Origin: Macrobrachium rosenbergii
Taxonomy: Eukaryota > Arthropoda > Malacostraca > Decapoda > Palaemonidae
DNA length: 64,000 bases
Direction: 5' to 3'
NCBI RefSeq assembly: GCF_040412425.1
Contig: NC_089744.1
Location: 22,834,501-22,898,500 of the forward strand
In this document: positions 22,471 through 33,439 of the stretch, one piece after another
How the letters are laid out: every line of letters starts with the position of its first letter
Numbering within the stretch: the stretch's first letter is position 1
Program-made: the position numbers and the translations under genes
Notes under the pieces: generated by a model
What the model was told of the DNA's origin: nothing
Databases searched by the model: none
The model's input: only the letters and a program-made list of their open reading frames with translations

Positions 22471-23831
22471 GATTGGCAGGCAACTAGAGGGGGCGAAAGA
22501 AAGGAGGTTGGAACTCATTAAAGCCACAAAGTTCGAACAAATTCACCTTACTTTTACTTTGTCAAGCCTAGTCCAGAGGTCTATCAAGCCTCTTGGTTCC
22601 ATCAAGACCTAAACAAAGCCTGTGATGGCATAAGCCAGCTGAACTAAATCAATCACCTCTATAGTTTATAGAAGTCTATTCAAGACATGGATTAGGCAAG
22701 ACTATATCTGGCAGTGCCAAGAGGGACAGTAGCTTTCTTGCAAGAATGGGGAGGTGAATCTAAAGGTTAGTTGACTAAATGAATTATCAGTACTGGTGAA
22801 TCCGGCAGTAGACAAGACAAATTACACAATACATATGGCACAGGAAAAGGGCCCTAGATCTATGAAGCTACCTTCATATCACTCATTACAATGCAGTCAA
22901 GTTCATTTAGGACAAGTGAAATACAATGTACCAAAAACTTCAAAATTAAATATTTGAAAATCTTACTGCAACAGCCTTAGAACTGCGTTAACTTGAGCAA
23001 ATTGGGTTGTGAAGATTAACTTAAAGTAGATTATGCTGAGCAGCCAATTCTGTTGAATATATCAGATCCCTTTGCAATTCAACTGATGCCCTCTAATGAA
23101 TAAAGTACTGTATTTTAATTGTAAAATGGAATTTAAATACAGTTCATAGCAATTCAATATTTACTCCATTAATTTTAATAAAGTACAGTACAGCTTTATA
23201 CTATTACTCAAATAGATTTTCTACAGTATTCCAATTCTATTTACCATATATACAAAGTTTTACAAAATTGTGACCATTCATAGAGAGGAAGAAAGGGGAG
23301 GGGGCACATTACAATGACATTCAAGAAAAGATGAAAGTTACAATTATCCAGGATAACCAAATTTTGACTACACCCAAATTCCAGATTATTCAGGATACAA
23401 GAGATTGTGGCACAAATTTTTGCAAGGTCTGATTAAAAATATTATGAAGACTGAACTGATGGTAAATGAAATTATGACGACATAGCCAATGTACAGGAGA
23501 AAAATAAGATATTAGTCACAGAAACTGAGTGACAAGATCAACACAGGTTTTAAGTAAAAATCAAAACCTAGGTTCCCAATGCCCCTTAACAGGGAGAGAT
23601 TGCCGAAAAGTTAGGACAACCAAAAATGATCTGTTATGTTTACAGTGAATCTGACTGGTGCAATCATTAGACAAGTACCCCAAATGGTGATATGTAAATT
23701 TGGCTGAAGGACTGAAGACGGGTAACAATCAGGATCCATAACAGGATAGTGCGCTGAAAAATTCAGGAAAACCAAAAACTATGATCTGTCAAGTTTACAG
23801 TAACACATTAGTTGAGTAACCACAATTTTAG
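22471..23831 (+). repeat. array-unit noncoding sequence
   Basis: Related to 19598-20910; the usual GA tract is reduced here to a short interrupted purine run near 23281-23304. No gene. Confidence 0.7.
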
Positions 23832-24227
23832 ATTTTGCTTTTGTTGCTGGATGTTCAGTGACAGACCAAGCAACAACCCATTCATTCATGCGTTCCAGAC
23901 TTCTTGGTTGAAACTACCATCCTGGTGATGTTGGACAACTATATTCCACAAACCACAATTTCATCCGACTACTGGAAGTTTTACAAAAGCAATGAAAAAC
24001 AAACTAGATCTAGCATAATCACAGTATAGTACAAAACTTTAGTTTGAGTGACCTGGAGGTGCACATAGTACTGTCAGTGTCTCAAAAAAATGATTGCTCT
24101 GCCCAGACACTGTACACAGAATGGTACATCAGCTATTTTTCTATGAAAGTGTTTACACACTAAGGTACAGTACTGCACATCCATATAGGGTATTTCTGGA
24201 AATAAATGTTTACCCACTAAGATTGGT
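23832..24227 (+). pseudogene. Merlin-type transposase remnant 7
   Basis: Similar in order to remnant 5, with many deletions. It ends in cccactaaga at 24227, where a different Merlin copy begins, suggesting recombination between related elements. Confidence 0.55.
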
Positions 24228-24229
24228 CC

Positions 24230-24720
24230 AGTTTTGTTAGAGAAGTAATTGAATTTGTGCATAAAGCAAAAAAGGATTGGTGGCCCTGGCACAACTGTGG
24301 AAATAAACTAAGCCAAATTTGGCAAAAGAAAATATAACGTAGGGAGGGTAATAGAAGGCCAGTGGGCACTTGTAGAGATATGCAGACTTTTTTGTTGTGC
24401 CGGTGGAAGACAGCACTGCCGAAACTTTGGTAACTTTAAAGAATACAGAGCCCAGTACAACCATAATTTCAGATTATTGGCAGGCCTACGACTGCCTGGA
24501 AAACAAAGGCTACAGGCATTTAAGTGTTAACCACTCCCTGTACTTTGTCAACCTGAAAACCAGGGCTCACACTAACACCACTGAAAGGAGGTGGTGGGAA
24601 CTGAGGGACAGTACACCCAGATACGGCAGGTGGTGGTATAATTTTGTACGCTATCTTCCGGTAGCCACTTTAAATTCCATTTTCAAGTCTCGAACACCAG
24701 GTTCCATGCTTTTTTTGTAG
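24230..24720 (+). pseudogene. Merlin (IS1595-like) transposase, C-terminal half
   Basis: This fragment belongs to the ISXO2/IS1595-like DDE transposase domain that defines Merlin elements. Decayed sequence at 24270-24370 corresponds to KKIGGPG, the first-Asp motif (here E-I-N-stop-A-K-F, so Asp and the frame are lost) and GKRKYN. From 24397 an open frame gives STAETL, STTIISDYWQAYD (second Asp), GYRHLSVNHS, then AHTNTTERRWW with the third catalytic Glu, and a P-R-Y-G-R motif. The stop is at 24718-24720. The order and spacing match the family, but the N-terminal zinc ribbon is absent. Confidence 0.8.
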
Positions 24721-25400
24721 GTGGCGGCTGATTTGTAACCACTGAGTCCCTAAGGTAAATGCCTTTTCTCCTTAACTGTTTCTAAGTTAACTTTTTTTTT
24801 TTACTGGTTTCTTGTTTGGAAGTGCTGCTTATTTAACAGTGCCTTGGAAATTGGTTTTTCCTATACTTTTAGGGCTGCCAGTAAAGGTGAAGTTTTATCT
24901 TTGTAGGCCCATTTCCAGGCAGTTTCCTGCCTCAGTTTTGCATCCCTACCCATCCCCCACCCACTGAGTTTGCACAGAACCTCCTCCCTGCCCCCACTTA
25001 CGCCGCTCCTCACCTTCCCCCCACTTTTGGGGGACGTGAGGAGCTTTCTCCCTGCCTTTCCCTGGTTTCCTTCCTCCCTTTCAGCCACTCCCTCCCAGTG
25101 ATGAATGGCTCCCAGGCATTCTCCTCCTCCAAGGGATGCTTCCATAATGTAAACATGTCAGCTTTGTTTGTGCTTGTTCCCCCCAACCCCCAAATTCCCA
25201 GTTCCCCTTTACTGTTGGGTGGAGATAAGGGGCAAAAAGTTTGGCCGACAACAAAAACTCATCTCCATTATCAGCAGCCCTAGAAGTGTAGGAAAACCCA
25301 ATTTCCAAGGTGAAAACAGGCAAATACCTCAATATCTTATACTCTTATAAGAAAAGACTTTTGTGACTTAGTTGATTACTGCACCTATTAATCTGCCTCA
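24721..25400 (+). repeat. dispersed repeat R (GC-rich, copy 1)
   Basis: 24880-25385 matches 39020-39163 plus 40516-40888 with moderate divergence (shared words: gggggacgtgaggagct, ggctccc, gcttccataa). The second copy is split by a LINE. This copy also carries the empty site of the MITE at 40889 (gttgattactgcacc at 25371). No coding function is evident; open frames on both strands are not conserved between copies. Confidence 0.7.
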
Positions 25401-26002
25401 GATGCAACTCAGGAAGTGGCAAATATATGCTGCAAATACAGTACATAGAAAAATAGACTGGGGTAGTTTGTCTAGCCTCAGTATACATCTAAAGCTTGTT
25501 AACTTCAATGAAAAATTGCATAGAATAAAAGAAGTTCAGCATGCCGAAATCTATCCAAAAAGTAAAATACTTAGCTTGCATCCTTTTGCTGATGGACAAT
25601 TTTTTCTGCGGAGCGTAATTTTTTCAAAGTACCAAGTTGACGTGAACAGTGCCACGCAGCACAGTTCTCCTGTAGTTCTTAAGGTGACCGAAGTGCAGTG
25701 CTCTCACCCCTTAGTTCTTAAGGCTGCCGCTGTAAGTCGTCTCAACCTGATCGCGGGAAATTTAATTCTGTCCAATCGTATCACAGGTTGACCCAGGTCA
25801 TTCCCTAGGGTATACAGATTAAGATCTAACCAATCAGAAGCAACTGATCAATATGATTCATAGACATGCCCTGACCCACAGTCACGGTTTTTCCTTCTGT
25901 AACAGCTGCAATTGAGAATCAAGATAGAATTTTATTTCCCAGAGTAACGTCCACTGACTAATTTAATTCCTTCACTGATTTGTATATTCCAATCATGCTT
26001 TA
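25401..26002 (+). repeat. Merlin upstream region, copy 1
   Basis: No gene is supported. 25630-25860 is repeated at 26535-26790 (shared words: caagttgacgtgaac, gggaaatttaattctgtcca, atatgattcatag). Each copy lies directly upstream of a Merlin transposase start, so this is probably the element's 5' region. Confidence 0.6.
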
Positions 26003-26505
26003 ATTTCTAAGAAATACTGGTGAATTTACTACGTGGCTTTACCAAGGGGGACTACTTGGTGACTATTCCGGGTTGTGTACCAAGTGTAAAGTTGGAAAAC
26101 TACTATTCTACAAGACTGAATCCAACCAACCACCGAACGTCAAATATACATGTGGTGCTGTGTAAATCGTAAGTGCCGAAAGTAGTATCAGTTCAGCATG
26201 GATCGTTCAAAAAATCAAAAATGTGTCTAAAGGTAATAATCATACTCATGTTTTGTTTCGCTAAGAGTCTGCCACAGAGCTATTTGAGATCTTTAGTTGA
26301 ACCGATATCGTTGCACACTACGGTAGACTGGGATAAATTTTATACACATTTGTTGCAAAAAACTGCTGGCTGATAAGAAAATTGGTGGTCCTGGTCATGT
26401 TACTGAGATCGACGAAAGTAAGTTTGGGAAACTGAAGTACAGCTATGGCCATAAGGTACATGGATCCTGGGTGTTCGGTGGCACTGACCGACAGACCCAC
26501 TAGAC
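26003..26505 (+). pseudogene. Merlin transposase, N-terminal half
   Basis: Readable parts are TWLYQGGLLGDYSG, then C-x2-C and a second Cys pair (zinc ribbon), SVQHGSF and KSKMCL (the conserved R/Q-HGS-F-x-x-S element), S-L-P-Q-S-Y-L-R, then KKIGGPGHVTEIDESKFGK, which keeps the first catalytic Asp, and WVFGGTDRQTH followed by a stop at about 26503. At least two frame changes (near 26166 and 26366) separate these blocks. The remainder of the protein is missing: the sequence continues into the upstream region of the next copy. Confidence 0.75.
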
Positions 26506-26534
26506 TTTTTCAAGGTAGTTCCAGACTGCGTAAC

Positions 26535-26824
26535 TTTTTCTAAATACCAAGTTGACGTGAACGGCGTCACGGAGCAGCGCTCTCCCGTAGTTCTTCAGAT
26601 GGCTGAAGTGCAGCGCTTCTCTCAACCAGTAGTTCCTAAGGCTGCCTGCCGCACGGCGCCCCGGCCGTACCGTGGGAAATTTAATTCTGTCCAATCGTAT
26701 CTCAGGCTGACCGAGGTCATGCCCTAGGGGTTACGGATTAAATACTTCGAACCAATCAAATTGTATTCTATTGATATGATTCATAGGCCCAACACCAGAA
26801 CCACACTTTCTTTCTCGAACCACG
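26535..26824 (+). promoter_or_regulatory. Merlin upstream region, copy 2
   Basis: Repeats 25630-25860 and immediately precedes the best-preserved Merlin reading frame. It is presumed to be 5' untranslated or promoter sequence of the element; no TATA box or terminal inverted repeat could be assigned with confidence. Confidence 0.4.
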
Positions 26825-27990
26825 ATGACGGAAAGTCACGATTTAATTTTGTTCCCAAAGGTCGACTCTGTCGAAGTATTCAATTCCATCATGGACCTCT
26901 ATATTGGCCAAGTCCTTGCATTCATTCGGAACACCGAGGAATTCACAAAGTGGCTGTACCAGGAAGGTCTGTTAGGAGACTATTCCGGATTGTGTTCTGA
27001 ATGCAATGTCAGAAACTGCAGATTTCTTAAAGATGGTGTCCACCCAGCCACTGGACACCCATTGTACATGTGGCGGTGCGTGAACCGTCGATGCAGAAAC
27101 AAGGTATCAGTACGGCATGGGTCCTTCTTTGAAAAGTCCAGAATGCCTCTGCAGACAATTGTGCTTGTGTTTGCCTTCGCGAAGAAAGTGCCACAATGTG
27201 TGTTGCGAACCTTTGTTGTCCCGCTATCTCTGCACACCACCGTGGACTAATACAACTTCTGCAGACACATTTGCTGCGGAATACTGCTGGCTGATAAGAA
27301 AATTGGTGGCCCCGGTCATATTGTTGAGATTTGAAACAGTAAACTTGGGAAACGTAAGCACAACCTTGGCTGTAAGGTGGACAGAGCTTGGGTGTTCGGC
27401 GGCATTGACCGAGAGACTTGAAACGTTTTTCAAAGTGATTACGGACCGTTCAGCTGAAACTCTGCTCCCGGTGTTGCTGGACAACGTGCTTCCAGAAACC
27501 ACAATCATATCTGATTGCTGGAAGGCGTACAGCAAGGTCCAGGGCCATTTTTTCGTGCACAGCACCGTGAACCAGTGTCAACTTTGGTGTTCATGTGTAC
27601 ACTTGGGTTGTCAGGACATACAGTCGCAGTGGCGCTTTCTCAAACTGAGCGCACTACTGAGACACTGTACGCAGAAACCACTTTACCAAATTTACTTTTC
27701 TACGTACTGCATCCAGAAGCGATACCTAGAAGGTGTTCCGTGTCCATTTCGGGCCTTCTTGGATTTAGTTAAGCGAGTCTATCCACTCAAGAGCCGCCAG
27801 ACATCCCCTACCTCCGATTTACTTTCCAAACCTTCTGCAATAAGACTGACCCAGCAATTCCCACTCACCTGTTCGGCAGCCAGCAGCTGCAAAGAAGCCC
27901 AGGACAGTAGGACCTGCGGAGCCGATGCGGTTACCTACGTGGTCGGACAGCAGCGACTGAGTAAGGTAAGCACAGCATTTACCTGCCTTT
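26825..27990 (+). pseudogene. Merlin transposase, near full length, inactivated
   Basis: The most complete Merlin copy here. The ATG at 26825 opens 141 codons: a helical start, LLGDYSGLCSEC, a second Cys pair (R-C-V-N-R-R-C, zinc ribbon), VSVRHGSFFEKSRMPL and FAFAKKVPQCVLR, up to a stop at 27248. Beyond it the protein continues in other frames: KIGGPGHIVEI then a stop where the first Asp should be (27330), WVFGGIDRET, LPETTIISDCWKAYS with the second Asp, IQSQWRFLK where the third catalytic Glu appears as Gln, and CPFRAFLDLVKRVYPL. With two catalytic residues lost and several stops it cannot be active. It is the best reference for reading the array remnants. Confidence 0.8.
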
Positions 27991-28263
27991 TTAAGTTTGT
28001 TTTGCTGCTAGGTTAGGTAGGGTTTTGGAACTGACTAGTGTGCAGTAGTTTTTTGTAACCTGTGGCTACAGTGAATACAGATTTTACCGCTTGCCAGAGC
28101 ATATGTGCCTGGCAAGAATCATTAAAAATGGGGATACGGCGCGCAGCGCCGTTCTGCCACCCCAATCTGAGACCAGATATGTTAAAAAAAATCTGTTGCA
28201 AAATTTACGCCTGTTCTAATGTAGGTAGGGAGGTAGGGAATAGCCTAACCGAGGTTTCTTATG
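27991..28263 (+). other. unannotated spacer
   Basis: Nothing coding is recognised. It holds a short GC-rich inverted motif (ggcgcgcagcgcc at 28138-28150) and pieces of 'gtaggtagggaggtaggg' next to the hairpin. Confidence 0.3.
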
Positions 28264-28693
28264 GGTATTATTTTACTTATGGACATTGATTTCAACAAAA
28301 TATAGGTTTTTCTGTTGTATTATGATGTGATTTGAATGCTTTTGAGGTTTATTTCCATCGCAAATGAATACTTATCCTTCCCTGGCAAATGATATACTGT
28401 ATACAAAATTAATAAAATTACAACTTGTCAGAATACTGCACCCCCTCTCCATAGCTAATACGGCAAAACTGTGTTTACTGATTACAGTTTTGCCGTATTA
28501 GCTATGGAGAGGGGGGTACAGTTCTGACAAGTCGTAATTTTATTAATTTTGTTATATATCATTTGCCGGGGAAGGATAAGTATTCATTTGCGATGGAAAT
28601 AAACCTCAAAAGCATTCAAATCGCATCATAATACAACAGAAAAACCTATATTTTATGTTGAAAGCAATTAATGTCCATAAGTAAAATAATACC
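28264..28693. repeat. long inverted repeat (hairpin element 1)
   Basis: Two arms of about 209 bp (28264-28472 and 28484-28693) are reverse complements with few mismatches, separated by an 11-base loop. The outer end reads gggtattattttac; the centre contains ccatagctaatacggc and its complement. The structure would fold into a near-perfect hairpin. No coding capacity. The centre is shared with the hairpin at 61651-62182. Confidence 0.9.
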
Positions 28694-28734
28694 TTATGTA
28701 GGCTACAGGTAGCCTAGGCTAGCGTTTTCCGTCC

Positions 28735-28895
28735 GCCCTGATGTAGGAAGGGTCAGCCTCACACACGCAGTGTAGCGGGTCAGCCTCATGTACGTAGATT
28801 AGCGGGTCAGCATCACGTATGTACTTTGGCGGGTCAGCCTTATGTTTGTAGCCTAGCAGGACATCCTTTTGTATGCAGACTAGCGGGTCAGAAAC
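28735..28895 (+). repeat. about 32-bp minisatellite
   Basis: Roughly five diverged copies of a unit containing agcgggtcagcctcatgta. No coding meaning is apparent. Confidence 0.75.
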
Positions 28896-29070
28896 TAGCG
28901 AATTTTTTACGTTACGGCCGCCACAAATCCCAGCTTTTGCTTCTCCCCACCCAAAACCCCGGTTCCCAACACTGTCTCCCTTACCGTTTTTATTAACTTT
29001 TCTGTTGCTTTCCCTTTGGGAAAATCAAAAACTTTTCATTACCGCCATGAAGCAAAACGGGAGCTATATA
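28896..29070 (+). other. spacer left of piggyBac
   Basis: Pyrimidine-rich sequence with no recognised gene, ending in the probable mutated target TATA (29067-29070). Confidence 0.4.
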
Positions 29071-29085
29071 CCCTGGACAGGTAAC
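29071..29085 (+). repeat. piggyBac left inverted terminal repeat
   Basis: ccctggacaggtaac, the typical CCC-start of piggyBac termini, paired with 32437-32451. Confidence 0.9.
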
Positions 29086-30462
29086 CTGTGTAAACTTTAA
29101 CACACCGACGCTGCGCAAAACACGGTTTTTTCGCTCCCGCGCAGGGCGATCAAGCTCAAACAAGATCATTTTCATGGAACAGCGAGTCTATGCATCGGTG
29201 CGTCAGGGCAGGCAGTTGTCCGCCGTCTACCGCGCAGAAAACATCGAAAAAGGTTCGTCTAAAAATTGTTGTGTGTAATATTTTACACTACATTACCAAA
29301 ATCGTGACTTTTTTACTTTTGGGCATTTCTTTGAAGAATATTCAGCATAAATCAATTACTCGTTATAAGTAGTTTATTTTTTGTATATTTATCAATGAAT
29401 GTTTATACTACAACGTATTGCCACCATATTGGGTATATACCGACGCCTTATATGATTTTTGCCGTTTTACTGAATTTGCATTTTTTCATTTTTTCAGGTT
29501 CGACAATGGCTCGTCGCACATACCTTGAAGATGAGGAGATTGACCGAATTCTGTTTGAGGAGGAAGACTCAGTGATGTGGAAGATGTGGAGGATGTTGTC
29601 ATAGAAGCTGACAGTGTTTGATTCACTCCACGACGCTCTCACGTGGCAGGAAGAGGAGTTGGAGGAGCAGATCCCACATGAGCTCGACGACGACCTAGAT
29701 GATGAGGAGAGGGACGACTTGGCAGAACCCACACCTTCTACATCATCTACCCCTTCTACTCCACTGAGCCCTAGTGAATTACGTAGTAGGAAGAGGAGAA
29801 GGGGCCCTCTTCAACCTGCAGAAGGGAAGGAATTGGTGGAGATGCCCTTAGCCATTTACAAAGGGAAGGACAGGACTGTGTGGCACTCCAAACCCAACCC
29901 ATCAATGCCACCTATTATCCGCACGGATCAAGTGCTTCCTGGGGCCCCAACCACACACACGTTGCTTGCCAAGACGTGTGAAGAAATTTTTAGCCTTTTC
30001 CTGAGTGATCCCATGCTTGGAGAGGTTTGCATGCACACGTGTGACAAGATCCAGGACTTGCGGATCAAGTTCAAGAAGCAGGAAAACCCGACCTTCAAAG
30101 ATCTCTCTCATGGAGCTGAAGGCACTACTGGGCATCCTAATTATGGCAGGGGCACGGAAGGACAATCACCTGAACACCGATGAGATGTTTTCCGTCCAAT
30201 TAGGATGCCCCTTCTACAGGAGCATCATGAGTGAGAGGAGGTTCAACTTCCTCATTCGGGCACTCCGTTTTGATGACAGTGCCACCCGCGAAGAACGAAG
30301 GAAGAAGGATATTTTCACCCCAATGAGGAAGCTGTGGGACAGTGTGATCAGCAAATGCCGTAGCAACTACTCTCCAGGGCCCCATGTTACTGTAGATGAG
30401 CAGTTGTTAGCCTTCAGGGGACGTTGCAGCTTCAGGATGTTCATCCGGAACAAACCAGCAAA

Positions 30463-30645
30463 GTAACAGTGCCACTGTAGGCCGAATCCATTTTCATAAC
30501 TAATTTTCTTTCATAGTACTAACAAATATTTAAAATTTTCTTCAATTTTTATTCTATTTATCTATTTATTTTATTTATTTATTTATTTATTTATTATCTA
30601 TAAATTTTCTTGTATAACTAATGTTTTTTCCCTTTTTCTTTTCAG
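30463..30645 (+). other. intron 1 of piggyBac transposase
   Basis: gtaaca to cttttcag, 183 bp. Removing it joins NKPAK to YGIKL, restoring the family-conserved K-Y-G-I-K stretch. It carries an (ATTT)n run at about 30560-30594. Confidence 0.8.
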
Positions 30646-31545
30646 GTACGGTATCAAGTTGGTGATGCTGTGTGATGCTGACTCCGCCTACATGTGCAAC
30701 GCCATCCCCTACTGTGGTAAGAAGACAGGGGCACCCAAGGGCATCTCCTTGGGAGTACTTCACCATGGAGCTGGCTAAGCCCTTCAAGGCCAAAGGGCGT
30801 GTTGTCACCACAGACAACTGGTTCACGTCCCTGCCTTTTAGCCAGAAGTCTGCAGAAGTTGGAGATGCATCTTGTTGGGACCATACGTCCTAAGCCTTAC
30901 ATGCCCCTGGAGTTGCTGTCGTTCAACCTTGAAGTTGGGGAGAGTGCTGCTCTCTACAACTATGAGGACAAGGCTACCCTTCTCTGCCAACGTGTGAAGT
31001 CGACGAAGAGGGTACAGATCCTCTCCACCGTTCATCACAGGCCCTCAGCTGTAGAGAAGAAGAAGACGCACCTCCACATGTTTTATAATGCTACAAAGGG
31101 TGGAGTGGACACGTTCGACCAGACGTGTGCATCGATTACATGTAGCAGGAAGACTCGAAGATGGCCCCTCTGCATCTTGTACGGGATAATCAACATTGTA
31201 GTGAACAATGCCTACGTCCACTACCGCCACAATCCCGAAAACACCAAGATCAGCCGACGTCAGTTTGCCTCCGACCTAGCAATGCAGCTTGGTCGCCCTT
31301 GGGCCCTACAGCGCCTCCTCAACAAGAGGTACCTCCCAAGAGACGTCGTGTCCCTCATCGCCACTGTTTATGAAGTTCATGAGGTCCCAGCAACTCCGAC
31401 ACCCGCAGCAACAGCCAAGGCTGACAAGAAGCAGAGGTGTTACTTGTGCCCTTCCAACTCCAACACCCAGACGAAACTTCTGTGTGGCAAGTGCCAAAAG
31501 ACCTCCTGTGGCGAACACAGCACCTACATGTGTGAGAAGTGCTCG

Positions 31546-32087
31546 GTAAGTGTTCATGAATATTTTATTCATTGTTTGGTAACACTCAAGATATAATTAA
31601 CACGTTGTAGGCTGCTCATATGGTCAAAACGTGACCCTATGTTGGCACTGTTTTGAGTGCCAGCATATGTGGCACTTTTTTTGCCGTTAAATTTTTTTTG
31701 AAATATTTTTTTTATATTTTTTACATAATCTACAATGTTTGTAGTCCATGCATACCAAATTTCAGAGTGATTCATAAATTTTTAAGGGTAAAAAAAAAAC
31801 ATTTTAGAATGTTTTACATAAAAAAACGTGACCTAGCATAAAGAAAATGTGACCCTATGTTGGCACTATTTTGAGTGCCATCAGATGGTGCCACTTTATA
31901 CGGTTAAATTTCTTTAGTATAACTTTTTCTATATTTTTAAATCATATTGAAGGGTTGGAGATTAATTGTAAAAATTTTCAGACCAATTCATTAACTTTTA
32001 AGGGTAGAACAAATAGCCAATAATTGACGAAAAAATTTTCCGATTTTTTTTCAAAAAATAATGTTTGCGTTTTTATTTTTTTTACAG
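31546..32087 (+). other. intron 2 of piggyBac transposase
   Basis: gtaagt to tttacag, 542 bp, phase 0. It contains two diverged tandem copies of a roughly 215-bp segment (from about 31636 and 31852; both read gaccctatgttggcact and tttgagtgcca). Confidence 0.6.
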
Positions 32088-32251
32088 ATTCCGCAGTTTT
32101 AGGCCTAGGAGGCTCATTCTGGGCTCAAAAGAGAGCCCAACTCTTCTAGTTTCACACCAATGTTGGTAAATATTTATATACTTATTCATTAGTTTTCTCA
32201 GGCCCCAGAATGTGAGTGCATGTATATTTTTGTAGTTATTTTTTTATATTA

Positions 32252-32257
32252 AATAAA
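32252..32257 (+). terminator. poly(A) signal of piggyBac
   Basis: AATAAA, 150 bp after the predicted stop and within the element. Confidence 0.5.
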
Positions 32258-32436
32258 TCGAGTTTAAGTTTTGATGTGAGTATAATTATCCATATACCAG
32301 TAGATAGTAGAATCCTTGAACTATTCAAAACAATAAAGAGATTGAAAATTGATTAAATAGGAGCTGAGCTATTAACGGCCAAAGTCGCCGTGTAAAACTT
32401 TACACTAGGTTACCTGTAGTGTGACTGGTTTTTGAC

Positions 32437-32451
32437 GTTACCTGTCCAGGG
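32437..32451 (+). repeat. piggyBac right inverted terminal repeat
   Basis: gttacctgtccaggg, directly followed by TTAA at 32452. Confidence 0.9.
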
Positions 32452-32455
32452 TTAA

Positions 32456-32814
32456 AAGGAGCGTTTTCTATAGCTCTTTTTTGGCGCCAAAAGTAGGGTC
32501 CTGCGGACTTTCAGCGGCTCCAAATATTAGATAAGTAAAAACGCTATTACAAATTGACTGTTTTACTTACTGTATCTTAGAAATTCTTACACACGTCGCC
32601 TAAAAAGGAAACCATTGTTTTGTTTACGTTTCATTGCCAATCACAAACCCCTAATAGCAATGATACGATAATGTACGGTAATTATTGTACAATTATTGTT
32701 CGTATGATTCAATAGTTCGTTATTTACCACCAAAATTTTTAATTTAAAATTAATGTTATCTTAAATGTTACTACCTTAAACTACCATCAAAATTTCTGAA
32801 AGGTTACCGAAAGA
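32456..32814 (+). other. spacer, no feature
   Basis: AT-rich sequence between piggyBac and the next array unit; nothing recognised. Confidence 0.4.
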
Positions 32815-33200
32815 TTTTTATTGCTGGATGTTCTGCGGCACTGACCAACGAACCCATTTGCCAAGGCATTCCAGACTGCTCAGTTGAAACTCTACCCCTG
32901 GTGTTGGACAATCTTCCAGAAACCACTTATCCAAATGCTGGAAGTTGTACAACAGCACTCAAAAAATATATCTAGCACAACAGTTAATCACAGCACAACT
33001 TCAATTAGAGTGACCTGGAAGTACATGTAGTATACAGTCACAGTCTCATTCTCAAAAGGATCACTCGCCCAGATACTGGACACCGAGTAGTACAACAGCA
33101 ATTTTTCTAAAGTGCTGAAATATTCTAAGGTATTAGATGTCAATTTTGGACCCTGCTTATCCACTCAGCTACCAAACACCCCTTGCAGAAGATTTGCTAT
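32815..33200 (+). pseudogene. Merlin-type transposase remnant 8
   Basis: Same order of blocks as the other remnants: 'attgctggatgtt' start, shortened PET(T), a decayed VNHSIKL-like segment near 32975-33005, then sequence equivalent to G-V-x-H-P-F at 33125-33160. Decayed and frameshifted. Confidence 0.55.
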
Positions 33201-33439
33201 CTGGAAAAATTTTTATCTAGGTCTACTCTTACCATCAAGGACAAGCAACCAGAGAAGGCAGAAGAGGGGGGGGGGAGGGTTGAAACTAACAAATAAAACT
33301 TTTGTAATTTGGTCAGGCAATAGTCCACAGGACCAAATACATCTTAATTCCATCTACACCTTATCAAGAGCCTGTGGTGGCATAAACTAACGATCTAATC
33401 CAGCCACCTCTAATAGTCAAATCTATTCAAGACAAAGAT
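33201..33439 (+). repeat. array-unit noncoding sequence
   Basis: Downstream part of a unit, related to 36250-36440; contains a 10-base G run near 33267. No gene. Confidence 0.6.

Larger units (their letters stand above)
29506..32102 (+). pseudogene. piggyBac transposase, spliced, with small frameshifts
   Basis: DDE_Tnp_1_7-family transposase performing seamless TTAA cut-and-paste in the nucleus. The start ATG at 29506 follows an acceptor-like ttttttcag, suggesting a 5' UTR intron. Order: acidic N-terminus (DVEDVEDV, ELDDDLDDEERDD), a Ser/Pro/Thr stretch, basic RSRKRRR, MELKALLGILIMAG, then the catalytic triad as HVTVDEQL (exon 1), VVTTDNWFTS and GGVDTFDQ. It ends in a Cys-rich domain (R-C-Y-L-C ... 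C-G-K-C ... C-E-K-C), usual for the family. Introns at 30463-30645 and 31546-32087 keep frame; the final exon adds IPQF and the stop at 32100-32102. About five single-base shifts (near 29572, 29611, 30103, 30754 and 30834) break the frame; three lie in homopolymers or CT repeats and may be sequencing errors. Confidence 0.85.
29071..32451 (+). mobile_element. complete piggyBac transposon
   Basis: 3381 bp bounded by 15-bp perfect inverted terminal repeats (ccctggacaggtaac at 29071-29085; its complement at 32437-32451). A subterminal block, ggtaacctgtgtaaac on the left, is mirrored at about 32395-32415. The right end abuts TTAA (32452-32455) and the left abuts TATA, so one target copy appears mutated. 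Inside is a spliced transposase gene and a poly(A) signal. This is the only full-length element in the window. Confidence 0.9.

Noticed and set aside
25372..25791. 139-codon plus-strand frame
   Set aside because: Crosses repeat R and the Merlin upstream repeat; not conserved in the second copy at 26535.
31636..32060. Second transposon inside piggyBac
   Set aside because: The duplicated 215-bp segment lies within the predicted intron and lacks termini of its own; better read as a local duplication.
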